Shown one piece after another: positions 24,206-33,334 of a stretch of 61,480 nucleotides of DNA. The first letter of the stretch is position 1, and each line of letters opens with the position of its first letter. The notes beneath the pieces are model-generated. The model saw nothing but the letters and a program-made list of their open reading frames with translations, made no database searches and was not told the DNA's origin. The position numbers were made by a program, and so were the translations under genes. Origin of the DNA: Pseudarthrobacter sp. AL07 (lineage in GTDB: Bacteria > Actinomycetota > Actinomycetes > Actinomycetales > Micrococcaceae); NCBI RefSeq assembly GCF_029960665.1, contig NZ_JASBRB010000016.1:1-61480 (forward strand), read 5' to 3'.

Positions 24206-27200
24206 CTACCGCGCGAACCTCAACGTCACCAGCTGGAACGGGCGCAGCAAAAGCTCCACCGACTGCTCTGCCGCGGCAGCGTTGACCCCGGGTGACTCGA
24301 TGATCCGCTCCAGCAGGTCCGTGGCCTGAACGGCCGTGACCGGGAAGTGCGCCGTGAGTACGCCCGCGGACCGCTGCCCGAGGGACTCGTAGAGGCGTAC
24401 CACAACGTCGCCAGAACCGTCCTCGGCAAGCTTGACCGCCTCGATGACCAGGGCCGGGTTGTCCACGGCGAACAGCGGCTCCGCGCCGTGCGTGCCCTTG
24501 ACCAGCCGGGGCACAAGGTTGGTGCGGTACCCCTCCTCCACGGCTTCGGCGATTCCGGCACCAGGGCGGATGGTCACGGTCAGTTCCTGGGGGCCGCGGT
24601 CCGACGTCGGGTCCGGGAACTTCGGTGCCCGCAACAGGGAGAGACGCACCGAAGTGGTGGTTCCGCCGTCGGAATCCCGCACGCTCCTGGTGACATCGTG
24701 TCCGTAGGTGGCAGCATTGGAAATCGCAACACCGTAGCCGGGCTCGGCCACGTGGATCCAGCGGTGCGCGCAGATCTCGAATTTGGCAGCCTCCCACGAG
24801 GTGTTGACGTGGGTGGGACGGAAGACATGACCGAATTGGGTTTCCGAAGCGGAGCGGTCGGCCCTGACGTCCAACGGGAAGCCCAGTTTCAGCAGCTTCT
24901 CGCTCTCCTGCCACTCCACGGCCGTGGTGATGGTGAGGGATCCGCTGCCGGCCTCCAGCGTGATCCGCTGGGTGACCGGTGACGAGCCGGCAACCCGGTC
25001 AACCACCACAACCGCACTGGGTCCGGCATGCTCCAGCCGGATGGCCTGCGCCGCTGTGAGGGCCGTGACGTTGCGCCGGTAGAACTCATCGATGTCCCAG
25101 GCGTCCCACTGGTTGGGCGTGTCCCGGTGCAGTTCCAGCAGGTTGCCGCGCGCACCTGGAGCGATGGCTTCTCGTCCCGTGGCGTAGTCGGTCAGGGAGG
25201 CAAGCAGGCCATCGGCATCCAGGACCGCCCTGATGATGCCGTTGTCCAGCACATGGCCGCCATTCAGCGCGGTTGCCTGAACCGGCCGGCCGGCCGGCGA
25301 AAGCTCTGCAGCCGCCAACGCCGGAACCCCGTTGCGCGCGTGCGGTGCGGCGTTGAGCAGGAAGGTCCGCGATCCCCCGCCGAGGAGCACGGCCGCCGCC
25401 TTCCCAATGAGGATTTCTAGGCTGGCGCTGATGGCGGCGTAGTTACGTTCCGCGTCCTGGTGGACCCAGGCGATGGAACTGCCGGGCAGGATGTCGTGGA
25501 ACTGCTGCAGGAGCACCAACCGCCATAGCCGCTTCAGCTCTGCTGCCGGGTACTCGAACGAACCGGGGTTGCGGACGGCAGCGGTGGAGCACCAGAGTTC
25601 GGCCTCGCGGAGCAGGTGTTCGCTGCGCCGGTTGCCCCGCTTGGTCTGGGCCTGGCTCGTGTACGTGCCGCGGTGGAGCTCCAGGTACATCTCCCCCACC
25701 CAGACGGGCAGGGAGGAGTGCTCTTCCTCCGCCTGGGTGAAGAAACTCTCGGCGGAACCCACCCTGACTTTGGGCGAGCCTTCGAGGTCCGCGGTGCGGC
25801 TGGCGGCCGCCAGCATTTCGCGCGTGGGCCCGCCGCCGCCGTCGCCGTAGCCGAACGGGACAAGCGAGCTGTTGCCGTGCCCGTGGTCGCGGAAGTTCCG
25901 CTCGGCGTGCGCCAGTTCGCGTCCGCTGAGCTCGGCGTTGTAGGTGTCTACGGGCGGGAAGTGCGTGAACAGCCGGGTGCCGTCGATGCCTTCCCAGTTG
26001 AATGTGTGGTGCGGCATGCGGTTGACCTGGTTCCACGAGATCTTCTGCGTCAGGAACCAGCGGCTGCCCGCCGACTTGACGATCTGAGGCAGGGCCGCGG
26101 AATAGCCGAAGGAATCCGGGAGCCAGGCTTCGCGGCATTCGACGCCGAACTCGTCGAGGAAGAAGTTCTTGCCCTCAATGAATTGCCGTGCCATGGCCTC
26201 GCCGCCGGGCATGTTGGTGTCCGACTCGACCCACATGCCGCCCACCGGGACGAACTGACCGGCCTTGACCTTTTCCCGGATCCGGCTGAAAAGCTCAGGG
26301 TAGAACTCCTTCATCCAGGCCAGCTGCTGGGCTGACGAGCAGGAGAACACAAAGCCCGGATCCTCATCCATCAGCGCCACCACGTTGGAGAACGTCCGGG
26401 CACATTTGCGGATGGTTTCACGCACCGGCCAGAGCCAGGCGGAGTCGATGTGGGCGTGGCCCGTAGCCACCAATTGATGGGCGGAAGCATAGGCGGGCCT
26501 GGACAGGACTTCCGCCAGGGTTGCCCGCCCGGCTCCGGCGGTGCCCGGGACGTCGTCGGGATCCATCTGGTCCATCATGCGCTCCAGCGCACGGAGGATC
26601 TCATGGCGCCGCGGCTGTTCGGTGGAGAGTTCGTGCATGAGCCCGGCGAGGGTCCAGATGTCCTGCTGTAGTTCCCAGACTGTCTGGTTGAGTTCGGCGA
26701 TGGCGATCCTGCCCAGCCGGTACTGCGGCGCCGTGCCTGATGTTGCCTTATCCCCGTAGGGTGTGGCGGCGAAGGTCCAACCTTGCGCCATGTCCGGGTT
26801 GGCGGCCGCTTCAACGTAGAAGTCAACGGACATGCCGCTGCCCAGGAGTTTCAGGGGAATGTACTGGTTCCGGGGCGAAATTGCCTTGATGATGGTGCCA
26901 TCCGGGCGCCAGGCGATGCCCTCGCACTGGAATCCGGGGGCTTCGTTGATGAAGCCCAGGTCCACCACGATTTCCACCGCGGTGTCCGGGCCGGTGCCCC
27001 ACGCCTCCGGGACGTCGCCCTGCAGGCGCAGCCACTTGGTGCCCCACGGCTTGCCCCAGGCGGCACCGTGCTCCTGCGGCTCGAAGTGATTCCGCAGTGC
27101 ATCCAACACGGGCACGGGTTCGCCGGGGGCGTCCCAGCTGCTCAGGTTCAGCGGAACGGTGCGGGCGTAAACGGCGGGAATAATCCGCTCGCGGACAAAC

Positions 27201-27241
27201 CGGTCCAGGCGGACCTCGGTGATCCGGCGGTCGTCATGCAA
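24206..27241 (-). CDS. Alpha-mannosidase, glycoside hydrolase family 38
   Basis: A 1011-aa retaining alpha-mannosidase. The catalytic N-terminal GH38 barrel has GHAHIDSAWLWPVRET near residue 262 (zinc ligands H and D), WVESDTNMPGGEAMARQFIE with the likely nucleophile Asp, and EAWLPDSFGYSAALPQI. The C-terminal beta domains end in LLRPFQLVTLRFAR. There is no signal peptide, so it is cytoplasmic and probably cleaves imported mannosides. The start is a TTG at 27241 with AGAGGG 6 nt upstream; the ATG two codons away is out of frame. A promoter TTGGAC-N17-GAATAC lies upstream. No transporter is adjacent. Confidence 0.92.
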   Translation of the reverse strand: MHDDRRITEVRLDRFVRERIIPAVYARTVPLNLSSWDAPGEPVPVLDALRNHFEPQEHGAAWGKPWGTKWLRLQGDVPEAWGTGPDTAVEIVVDLGFINEAPGFQCEGIAWRPDGTIIKAISPRNQYIPLKLLGSGMSVDFYVEAAANPDMAQGWTFAATPYGDKATSGTAPQYRLGRIAIAELNQTVWELQQDIWTLAGLMHELSTEQPRRHEILRALERMMDQMDPDDVPGTAGAGRATLAEVLSRPAYASAHQLVATGHAHIDSAWLWPVRETIRKCARTFSNVVALMDEDPGFVFSCSSAQQLAWMKEFYPELFSRIREKVKAGQFVPVGGMWVESDTNMPGGEAMARQFIEGKNFFLDEFGVECREAWLPDSFGYSAALPQIVKSAGSRWFLTQKISWNQVNRMPHHTFNWEGIDGTRLFTHFPPVDTYNAELSGRELAHAERNFRDHGHGNSSLVPFGYGDGGGGPTREMLAAASRTADLEGSPKVRVGSAESFFTQAEEEHSSLPVWVGEMYLELHRGTYTSQAQTKRGNRRSEHLLREAELWCSTAAVRNPGSFEYPAAELKRLWRLVLLQQFHDILPGSSIAWVHQDAERNYAAISASLEILIGKAAAVLLGGGSRTFLLNAAPHARNGVPALAAAELSPAGRPVQATALNGGHVLDNGIIRAVLDADGLLASLTDYATGREAIAPGARGNLLELHRDTPNQWDAWDIDEFYRRNVTALTAAQAIRLEHAGPSAVVVVDRVAGSSPVTQRITLEAGSGSLTITTAVEWQESEKLLKLGFPLDVRADRSASETQFGHVFRPTHVNTSWEAAKFEICAHRWIHVAEPGYGVAISNAATYGHDVTRSVRDSDGGTTTSVRLSLLRAPKFPDPTSDRGPQELTVTIRPGAGIAEAVEEGYRTNLVPRLVKGTHGAEPLFAVDNPALVIEAVKLAEDGSGDVVVRLYESLGQRSAGVLTAHFPVTAVQATDLLERIIESPGVNAAAAEQSVELLLRPFQLVTLRFAR

Positions 27242-27379
27242 TGTGAACCCTCTTCGGTGCTTGAACTGGAGTATTCGAGTCCGGACCAAACGCGTCCAAT
27301 CGATGGATGAAATCTACCGGCTAGTAGCTCAATAGCCAAGCGTCAGGGTAAATCTCCGCCGAAGGGGCTGGTACCGCTG

Positions 27380-28315
27380 TTATCCCTGCGCGTTCGCGCC
27401 TAATTCGGCCGCGTCCTCCCCGGGAACCGGCTCCGGAACCTGCGCGGGAACGTGCGGGGCGGGCAGCGTAATCCTGCCCTGCCCGGCGTAGACATTCAGG
27501 CTCGTGCCCCGGCTGAATCCTGCCAGGGTCATCCCGCTGGCCTCCGCCAGCTCCACAGCAAGGCTCGACGGCGCACTCACTGCCGCCAGTACGGGAATGC
27601 CCGCCAACGCTGCCTTCTGGACGAGTTCAAACGATGCGCGGCCCGAGACCTGCAGGACCAGCCCGGTCAGCGGAAGCAACCGCTCCCGCAGGGCCCAGCC
27701 CACTACCTTGTCCACGGCGTTGTGGCGCCCCACATCCTCGCGGAGGCACAAGAGCTGCACGCCACCGTCGTCCGTTATCCGAAAAAGGCCCGCGGCGTGC
27801 ACTCCGCCGGTAACGTCAAAAACGTCCTGGGCTTCGCGGAGCCGTCCTGGCAGGGAAGCCAGCACGTGGGCGGGCACGGTCAATGGATCCGCTGCGGGGC
27901 TGAAATGGGAGGACTTGCGCACTGCCTCGATCGAGTCCGTGCCGCAGATACCGCAGGAACTTGAGGTGAAGACGTTCCGTCCTTTCGCAGGGAGTTCGAC
28001 GTCGGGCCGCAGCTGGGCTTCCACCACGTTGAACGTCTGGACGCCGTCTTCGTCCTCGCCGGCGCAGAACCGCAGCGATACGAGCTGCTCGGGAGCCCAG
28101 ATGATCCCCTCGGACACCAGGAAGCCGGCCACCAGGTCAAAGTCGTCCCCGGGCGTCCGCATGGTCACCGAGAATGACAGCGGACCAAGCCGGATTTCCA
28201 GCGGCTCTTCGACGGCGAGGACGTCCTCGCGGTGGCGGACCGGGAACTCGAGGGCATTAGGCGAGCCATCCAAAACATACTTGTGCACCTTGCGGCGCTG
28301 CGTCACGCGCCCCAT
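27380..28315 (-). CDS. fdhD: FdhD, formate dehydrogenase sulfurtransferase accessory protein
   Basis: Passes sulfur from a desulfurase to the molybdenum cofactor before insertion into formate dehydrogenase. The 311-aa protein carries the conserved cysteine motif SSSCGICGTDSIE near residue 118, RTPGDDFDLVAGFLVSEG near 53, and CLREDVGRHNAVDKVVGWAL with SGRASFELVQKA. It begins MGRVTQRRKVHKYVLDG. It is the last gene of a leftward molybdenum-cofactor group (mobA-like, DUF6457, moeA, fdhD), 122 nt after moeA. No formate dehydrogenase gene is in the window. Confidence 0.94.
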   Translation of the reverse strand: MGRVTQRRKVHKYVLDGSPNALEFPVRHREDVLAVEEPLEIRLGPLSFSVTMRTPGDDFDLVAGFLVSEGIIWAPEQLVSLRFCAGEDEDGVQTFNVVEAQLRPDVELPAKGRNVFTSSSCGICGTDSIEAVRKSSHFSPAADPLTVPAHVLASLPGRLREAQDVFDVTGGVHAAGLFRITDDGGVQLLCLREDVGRHNAVDKVVGWALRERLLPLTGLVLQVSGRASFELVQKAALAGIPVLAAVSAPSSLAVELAEASGMTLAGFSRGTSLNVYAGQGRITLPAPHVPAQVPEPVPGEDAAELGANAQG

Positions 28316-28437
28316 CAGCGAACCGCCAGACTGTCTTGAAGGGCCCCGTGGACGTTCCGGACCTGCCGGCTGGCGCTGTTCATAGGTCCATCATTGCACC
28401 ACTGGCCGAACTGTGGCGTACGGGATTCCGCAGCACG

Positions 28438-29829
28438 TCAGCCAAGCAGGGCACTCCAGTCCACCGGACCGGCGGGCTTCGCAGTGTCCTTGCCAGCTGC
28501 CCGGGTGGCTGGTTTCGCGCCGGACCTACTCTTGGTCCTGCTGCCCGGCTGCTCGGGCGCTGGCACCGGCGGTCCCCACGGCAAGGCAAACGCCGGGACG
28601 GGTTCGCCCAGCCGCACCCCATGCGGCGGAACAACCATCACCCCGTGCGCCGACGCCAGTCCGCGCATCATCCCGGGACCGGTGTGTTTGGCCGGTGACG
28701 CCATCCCGTACAGAAGCCGGAACGGCATCAGCCTGGTCCGGCCCGGTTCAGCCTCGATGGTGGTCCCGCACGGGACTTCCTGCACCGGCGGCATGGCGCC
28801 GTGGCCCAGCGCGGCCAGCAGGGGTTCGCCCACCGTGGACAGTGCCATCATGGCGGCCAGCGGGTTTCCGGGGAGCCCCAGGACAAAGCGCCCATCGGGG
28901 AGTTCGGCCAGGACAGCCGGATGACCGGGGCGCATGGCGATGCCGTCGATAACCAGCCGCCCGCCCAGTTCCTCAATAGCGCGGCGGAGGTGATCGGTGT
29001 CCGAGACGCCCGTACCGCCGGTGGTGATCACGACGTCGGCCGGCAGCGCGGAGGGGTCGGGAACCTCGGGCGGGAGGTCCGCCAGGCCGCCCAGCCACTC
29101 AGCGTACGAGTCGCCGATCCGTTCCTGGCCGCCATTGATGCCGCCAAGCATTTCCACAACGTCAGCGAGCTGCGGACCGAAGGTGTCGCGGACCTGTCCG
29201 GGGACCGGCAGCCCCTGGGCTACAACTTCGGAGCCGGTCAGCAGGAGCTTAACCACCGGCTTGCCCCGGACCAGCAGGTCATCGTGCCCGGCCAGGGCCG
29301 CGACCGCCAGATGGGCCGGGTTCAGCGTTACGCCGGCCTTGACCAGCACCTCTCCCGCGGCGGCTTCCTCGCCGGCCTTCCTGATGTGCTGGCCGTTCCC
29401 GGGCTCGCCGGGGCGGACGGCGCCGCCGGTCATCAGCAGCGGCAGGCCGTCGTCGTCCATAACAAGCACTGCACTTTCGCTGCGCAGGACAGACTTAGCC
29501 CCGGGCGGGATCAGCCCGCCGGTGACGATGGGGCTGGCCTGGTGGGGTGCCAGCCGCTGGCCGGCCTCCGCCACGATCCACGGACCGCTGCCGTTGACGG
29601 CCCAGCCGTCCATCGCAGATGACGCGTAGTGCGGCATGTCGTGCAACGCCGTGATGTCGCTGGCCAGGACCCTGGCCAGCGCCTGGCCCAGGGGAACCCG
29701 GCCCGGCGGAATCGGGGTGGCGATATCAAAAGCGGCCTTGCGAGCCTCCTCCCAGGTATGGGCAAGGTGCTTTGCCGGGGCTGCCTGCTGCTGGGGCTTT
29801 TCGGATACGTCGCCGGGGGCGGCGGTCAC
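28438..29829 (-). CDS. moeA: Molybdopterin molybdenumtransferase MoeA
   Basis: Inserts molybdate into adenylylated molybdopterin. About 463 aa from the GTG at 29829, which lies 10 nt after the stop of the DUF6457 gene; ATGs at 29874 and 29898 keep the frame open but would overlap that gene. Motifs: LHDMPHYASSAMDGWAVNG near the N-terminus, LLTGSEVV, and the MoCF-domain signature VITTGGTGVSDTDHLRRAI, then FVLGLPGNPLAAMMAL. The C-terminal domain ends in an Ala/Lys/Pro-rich tail (SRTKSRSGAKPATRAAGKD) that is longer than usual. Confidence 0.93.
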   Translation of the reverse strand: MTAAPGDVSEKPQQQAAPAKHLAHTWEEARKAAFDIATPIPPGRVPLGQALARVLASDITALHDMPHYASSAMDGWAVNGSGPWIVAEAGQRLAPHQASPIVTGGLIPPGAKSVLRSESAVLVMDDDGLPLLMTGGAVRPGEPGNGQHIRKAGEEAAAGEVLVKAGVTLNPAHLAVAALAGHDDLLVRGKPVVKLLLTGSEVVAQGLPVPGQVRDTFGPQLADVVEMLGGINGGQERIGDSYAEWLGGLADLPPEVPDPSALPADVVITTGGTGVSDTDHLRRAIEELGGRLVIDGIAMRPGHPAVLAELPDGRFVLGLPGNPLAAMMALSTVGEPLLAALGHGAMPPVQEVPCGTTIEAEPGRTRLMPFRLLYGMASPAKHTGPGMMRGLASAHGVMVVPPHGVRLGEPVPAFALPWGPPVPAPEQPGSRTKSRSGAKPATRAAGKDTAKPAGPVDWSALLG

Positions 29830-29839
29830 TGAACGGAAG

Positions 29840-30133
29840 TCATTCGACGGGGGTCCCGGCAGATTCGGAATCATAGTCAGCAGCGAGGGTGCGGGCACGG
29901 TCCATGGCGGCGGTCATGGCGGCAGCGTTCGTAGCCTGTCCCGATCCAGCAGCCAGGCCGGCGGCGAATCCGGCAATAAAGGTGGTGAGAGGGGCGGCCG
30001 GGCGGACCACTGAGTGTGCCGCCACACCGGCCAGCGACAGAATGGTGTTGACGTCGATCTGGACGTCCTCCAGTTCATACGCCTGGAGCAAGGACCTGCA
30101 CCACTCTTCCAGCGTCTCTTCCTGGCTTTTCAC
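29840..30133 (-). CDS. DUF6457 protein, molybdenum-cofactor-cluster small protein
   Basis: A 97-aa acidic helical protein: MKSQEETLEEWCRSLLQAYE, then DVNTILSLAGVAAHSVVRPA and PLTTFIAGFAAGLAAG. The pattern fits DUF6457, a small family seen beside mobA/moeA in Actinobacteria. Its start overlaps the mobA-like stop by 4 nt (ATGA), so it is translated with that gene. A partner or stabiliser of the cofactor nucleotidyltransferase is the natural inference; no function is established to my knowledge. Confidence 0.8.
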   Translation of the reverse strand: MKSQEETLEEWCRSLLQAYELEDVQIDVNTILSLAGVAAHSVVRPAAPLTTFIAGFAAGLAAGSGQATNAAAMTAAMDRARTLAADYDSESAGTPVE

Positions 30134-30852
30134 GCTCTGCCTCCCAAATCGTCTGCGGCAGTGTTGCCCCGGAGCCCGCTTAGGGGATCCGAACCGGCCA
30201 CACCAAGTGCGGCGGCATCGTCCCAGGTGTCCACGTCGGCCGTGGAGCCGGCCGGAACGGCGACAAGCTGCACGTCCAGACTAGCAAGGAGTGCCCGCAC
30301 CGACCCGTTGATTAATCGTCCTGCGGTTTCCAGTTGACTGACAGATTGATGTAGCGCGGCTGTGCTATAAAATCCAACCAGCGGCTGGCTGCGGCCATCC
30401 TCCGAGACGGCCACCACGCCGTCCGGTTCCCGGCCCGAGTGCTGACCCTCAAAGCGTCCCGTACCGGGGCCCCGTGAACGCATCGCAGCCTTCAGTACCG
30501 CCACCGCCTGCCCCACGTTGGGCATGTCGCAGGCCAGCACAAGCGTCAGCCCGGGGCGGCTTCCGCCCGCAGCGGCCAGTGCCGCCAGCCCGGCCGCAAT
30601 GGCAGCCGCTGGACCGCTAAACGGCGGTTCCTCGCGGCAGCGCAGAAACCCGGGCGGTACGTTCCAGCCATGCACTTCCACAGTGTCCGGACCAACTACG
30701 ACGGCGGAACGGGCTCCCCCGGCAGCGGCCACGGAGCGGCGCAACAGGGAGTCGCCGTCGTACGTCAGGCTCTGTTTGGGCACACCACCGAGCCGCGACG
30801 AACGGCCGCCGGCGAGGATGACGGCATCGAAGTCGAGGGGGTCAGCGTCCAC
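30130..30852 (-). CDS. MobA-like molybdenum cofactor nucleotidyltransferase
   Basis: A 240-aa NTP-transferase-fold protein that probably attaches GMP (or CMP) to molybdopterin. The N-terminal nucleotide-binding motif is VILAGGRSSRLGGVPKQSL (residues 10-28), and the metal-binding aspartate is in LVLACDMPNVG near residue 130. It heads the transcription unit with DUF6457 and moeA. MobA and MocA-type enzymes are hard to separate; the moeA/fdhD context favours MobA. Confidence 0.88.
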   Translation of the reverse strand: MDADPLDFDAVILAGGRSSRLGGVPKQSLTYDGDSLLRRSVAAAGGARSAVVVGPDTVEVHGWNVPPGFLRCREEPPFSGPAAAIAAGLAALAAAGGSRPGLTLVLACDMPNVGQAVAVLKAAMRSRGPGTGRFEGQHSGREPDGVVAVSEDGRSQPLVGFYSTAALHQSVSQLETAGRLINGSVRALLASLDVQLVAVPAGSTADVDTWDDAAALGVAGSDPLSGLRGNTAADDLGGRA

Positions 30853-30914
30853 CCTCCCAGCTTAACGGTGCGGGGGCTGAAATACTGTGCGGGGCTGGCC
30901 CTTGCGGCCGGAAT

Positions 30915-31415
30915 TCAGGCGGCCCGTTCCGGCAACAGGAACGGGTCCCAGGCCGGCGTGGGCTTCTCCAGTTCCTTGATCTGCCAGATAGTGCCATGCG
31001 GCGGTTCCGGTACAAACCTGAGCTTCCAGCCCATTTCAGCCGGAGTGTGGTCGCCTTTGGTGTTGTTGCAGCGAAGGCAGGCGGCCACCAGGTTCTCCCA
31101 GGAGTCGGCGCCGCCACGTGATTTGGGCTGCACATGGTCAATGGTGTGGGCGCCTTTACCGCAATACGCGCACCGGTGACCGTCCCGCCGCAGGACTCCG
31201 CGGCGGCTGACCGCAGTGCCCTGGTTGTATCTCGGGCGGATGTAGCGGTTCAGGAGAATCACGGACGGGCGGCCCAGAATCTCCTGGGGCCCCACCACAG
31301 GGTCATCGCCTTCGGCAATAACACTGGCCTTGCCCGTGAGCACAAGCACCAGCGCCCGGCGGAAGGTGACTACCGCCAGCGGTTCATATCCAGCATTCAG
31401 AACGAGAGTGCGCAT
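30915..31415 (-). CDS. HNH endonuclease-domain protein
   Basis: A 166-aa protein starting MRTLVLNAGYEPLAVVTFRR, the typical opening of the actinobacterial HNH family near housekeeping genes. The nuclease domain has CAYCGKGAHTIDHVQPKSRG near residue 85 and NLVAACLRCNNTKGDHTP, so the two CXXC pairs and the H-N-H residues are present. I chose the ATG at 31415; the frame stays open to 31439. It is a stand-alone gene with no methylase or toxin partner. The 236-nt region upstream (31416-31651) holds only the terminator at 31603-31634. Confidence 0.88.
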   Translation of the reverse strand: MRTLVLNAGYEPLAVVTFRRALVLVLTGKASVIAEGDDPVVGPQEILGRPSVILLNRYIRPRYNQGTAVSRRGVLRRDGHRCAYCGKGAHTIDHVQPKSRGGADSWENLVAACLRCNNTKGDHTPAEMGWKLRFVPEPPHGTIWQIKELEKPTPAWDPFLLPERAA

Positions 31416-31602
31416 GCACGTACCTCTTCGTGGCCGCACCCGTCAGGGGCACGAGGGCCGGCTGCCCCCGGCATATCCGGGCTATGGATCGACACCACAA
31501 GAGTAAACAAAGAATCCCGGGATCAACTAATTTCGGCCGCAGCAGCAGTCACGTGTCGGATCGGGCCACGCGTCCGGGTGCTGCAGCAGCCCTGCCAACA
31601 AC

Positions 31603-31634
31603 AAAGGACCCCAGCCGTGCGGCAGGGGTCCTTT
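31603..31634 (-). terminator. Rho-independent terminator of the NlpC/P60 gene
   Basis: AAAGGACCCC (31603-31612) pairs perfectly with GGGGTCCTTT (31625-31634) across a 12-nt loop. On the minus strand the stem is followed by GTTGTTGG. It lies 17 nt after the stop codon of the NlpC/P60 gene. Confidence 0.8.
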
Positions 31635-31651
31635 GAAGATCGACTTTGGTG

Positions 31652-32404
31652 CTAGCGCACGCGGATGTAGACCGGTCCTGAACCAACATTGGCGCTGAAC
31701 ACAACAGTCTGGTTGCCGTTGTAGCCGCCGTGCACGGCCTGGCCGTTACCGGCATAGACGGCAATGTGGGCAACGCCGGCGCCGCCATCAGCGTAGTACA
31801 ACAAATCGCCGGGCTGGGCCTCGGCTGCACTAACGGTCGTACCCAGAGACAGGTAGCCGGCAGGCCAGTCGCGGAAATTGATGCCCACGGCGGCCAGGGC
31901 ATTGGTCACCAGCATGGTGCAGTCCTGCGTCACACCCAGCTGGGCGTACGCAGCGGAGAGGATGGCAGCACCCTTGCCGCTGGCAGCGACCGGAGCCGAG
32001 GGAGCTGCCGGAGTTGCCGACGCGACCTTGATGGTTGCCGCGGCCTTGGCCGGAGCCGGAGCCGGAGCTTCAACAACCGGCGCGGGAGCCTCAACAGGAG
32101 CCGGCGTGGTGGTCACGGCCGGCTTCTCGTACGAGATGGCAATGGTGGAGGCGGCCGAAATGATGGCCGGCGCGGAAACACCAACTTCAAGGTTCGAAGC
32201 GGAAGCAGCTTCACGCTGGACCCCGGAGTCTGCCGCGTTTGCAGCGATGCCACTGGTCAGGACAAGGCCGGAGGCAGCAGCGATAACCGCGGCCTGGCGG
32301 CCCATGCCACCGGCGTTGTCGCCGACAGCCTTGGCAATGACAGCCAGCGAGTTGGTCTTGGTGACCTCGGCGCGGTGCCGCGCAACAGTTGCACGTGTAG
32401 TCAT
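31652..32404 (-). CDS. NlpC/P60-family peptidoglycan endopeptidase (second copy)
   Basis: A 250-aa secreted cell-wall hydrolase. The ATG at 32404 gives MTTRATVARHRAEVTKTNSL, an Ala-rich signal segment (RQAAVIAAASGLVLTSG) and a likely cleavage after ANA-ADS near residue 40. A Pro/Ala-rich linker (APVEAPAPVVEAPAPAPAK) leads to the C-terminal C40 domain with the catalytic Cys in LGVTQDCTMLVTNALA and the His in GVAHIAVYAGNG. It is paralogous to the gene at 32575-33315 (same RQAAVIAAASGL segment). The 170-nt gap upstream has hairpins but no cyclic di-AMP riboswitch, so it may depend on readthrough. Confidence 0.88.
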   Translation of the reverse strand: MTTRATVARHRAEVTKTNSLAVIAKAVGDNAGGMGRQAAVIAAASGLVLTSGIAANAADSGVQREAASASNLEVGVSAPAIISAASTIAISYEKPAVTTTPAPVEAPAPVVEAPAPAPAKAAATIKVASATPAAPSAPVAASGKGAAILSAAYAQLGVTQDCTMLVTNALAAVGINFRDWPAGYLSLGTTVSAAEAQPGDLLYYADGGAGVAHIAVYAGNGQAVHGGYNGNQTVVFSANVGSGPVYIRVR

Positions 32405-32574
32405 TAATTTCTCTCTTTCGTTTTCCTCAGGACCGCGTGGGCAGCCCAAGGGCTTTGGACGCGCCGGCATCTTGGGGGTACGCCGGCACGCCCCGAACGG
32501 GGATTTAGCGAAAAGTTTCCAGCGAAGAACGGCTACGGCAGCACAGGGCTGCAGGAACTGCTGGATTGAAGGAA

Positions 32575-33315
32575 CTACGGGGCCAGCGTGAAGAACGCGG
32601 AGGAGCCCGTGGATGCCACGGAGTGGAGCAGAGTGCCCTGTGACGGGTTAAGTGCGCTGATCATCATGCCGTTGCCGACGTAAATGCCAACGTGGGCGCC
32701 GCCATTCTGCATGACCAGATCACCAGGAACCGGCGTGGCGGTGGGCCGCATGGCCGTCCAGGCATTGGTGCGGGGAATGCTGATGCCGGCCTGGGCGTAG
32801 ACCCACTGCGTGAAGCCTGAGCAGTCCCAGCCATTGGGAGTGGTCCCGCCCCAGACGTAGGGGCGGCCGATACCGGTGTAGGCAAGTGCTGCCAGACCCG
32901 AAGCGGCGGCTGAGGAGACACTGTCAGCGAGCTTGGAGGCCGCGGCCTCGGTTGCCGCAGCACCCTGAGCCCCGGTTTCGGAGGCCGTGGACTGCGCACG
33001 GACCGTTTCAACCTTCGGTGCCGGCGTGGTCTTGATGACGGGGCGCTCGAAGGAAACGGTAGCCGTGGGCGCCGCAGTTACGGCGAGTGCCGTCTGCGCT
33101 GAACCGGACTCGGTAGAGGCCGAAACGCCGGCGGTGGTATCCGCGGCGTTGGCCGGAAGCCCCATGCTCAGGATCAGACCTGACGCAGCTGCGATAACAG
33201 CAGCCTGGCGACCTACGGTCCCGGCATTGGCACTGACTGCCTTGGACACAGAGCCCAAGGGGTTGGTGCGAACCGGTTGCGCGCGGTGGCGCGCAGAATT
33301 ATGGCGTGAAGACAC
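32575..33315 (-). CDS. NlpC/P60-family peptidoglycan endopeptidase, riboswitch-controlled
   Basis: A 246-aa secreted hydrolase of the C40 family. The start is the GTG at 33315 (MSSRHNSARHRAQPV), with GGGAGAGG about 9 nt upstream; the frame upstream is only riboswitch sequence. A signal region (RQAAVIAAASGLILSMG, then LPANAADT) precedes an Ala/Thr-rich linker and the catalytic domain: Cys in NGWDCSGFTQWVYAQAG, His in GGAHVGIYVGNG. It probably cleaves D-Glu-diamino-acid bonds in peptidoglycan. It is controlled by the riboswitch at 33335-33505. Confidence 0.92.
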   Translation of the reverse strand: MSSRHNSARHRAQPVRTNPLGSVSKAVSANAGTVGRQAAVIAAASGLILSMGLPANAADTTAGVSASTESGSAQTALAVTAAPTATVSFERPVIKTTPAPKVETVRAQSTASETGAQGAAATEAAASKLADSVSSAAASGLAALAYTGIGRPYVWGGTTPNGWDCSGFTQWVYAQAGISIPRTNAWTAMRPTATPVPGDLVMQNGGAHVGIYVGNGMMISALNPSQGTLLHSVASTGSSAFFTLAP

Positions 33316-33334
33316 GAAGGTAGCCTCTCCCAAT

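Noticed and set aside
32405..32574. A possible third cyclic di-AMP riboswitch before the second NlpC/P60 gene
   Set aside because: The ydaO core blocks (GGGGGAACC, CCGAATCCGACAGC, GCAGGC) are absent; only simple hairpins such as CCCCGTTCGGGG are present.
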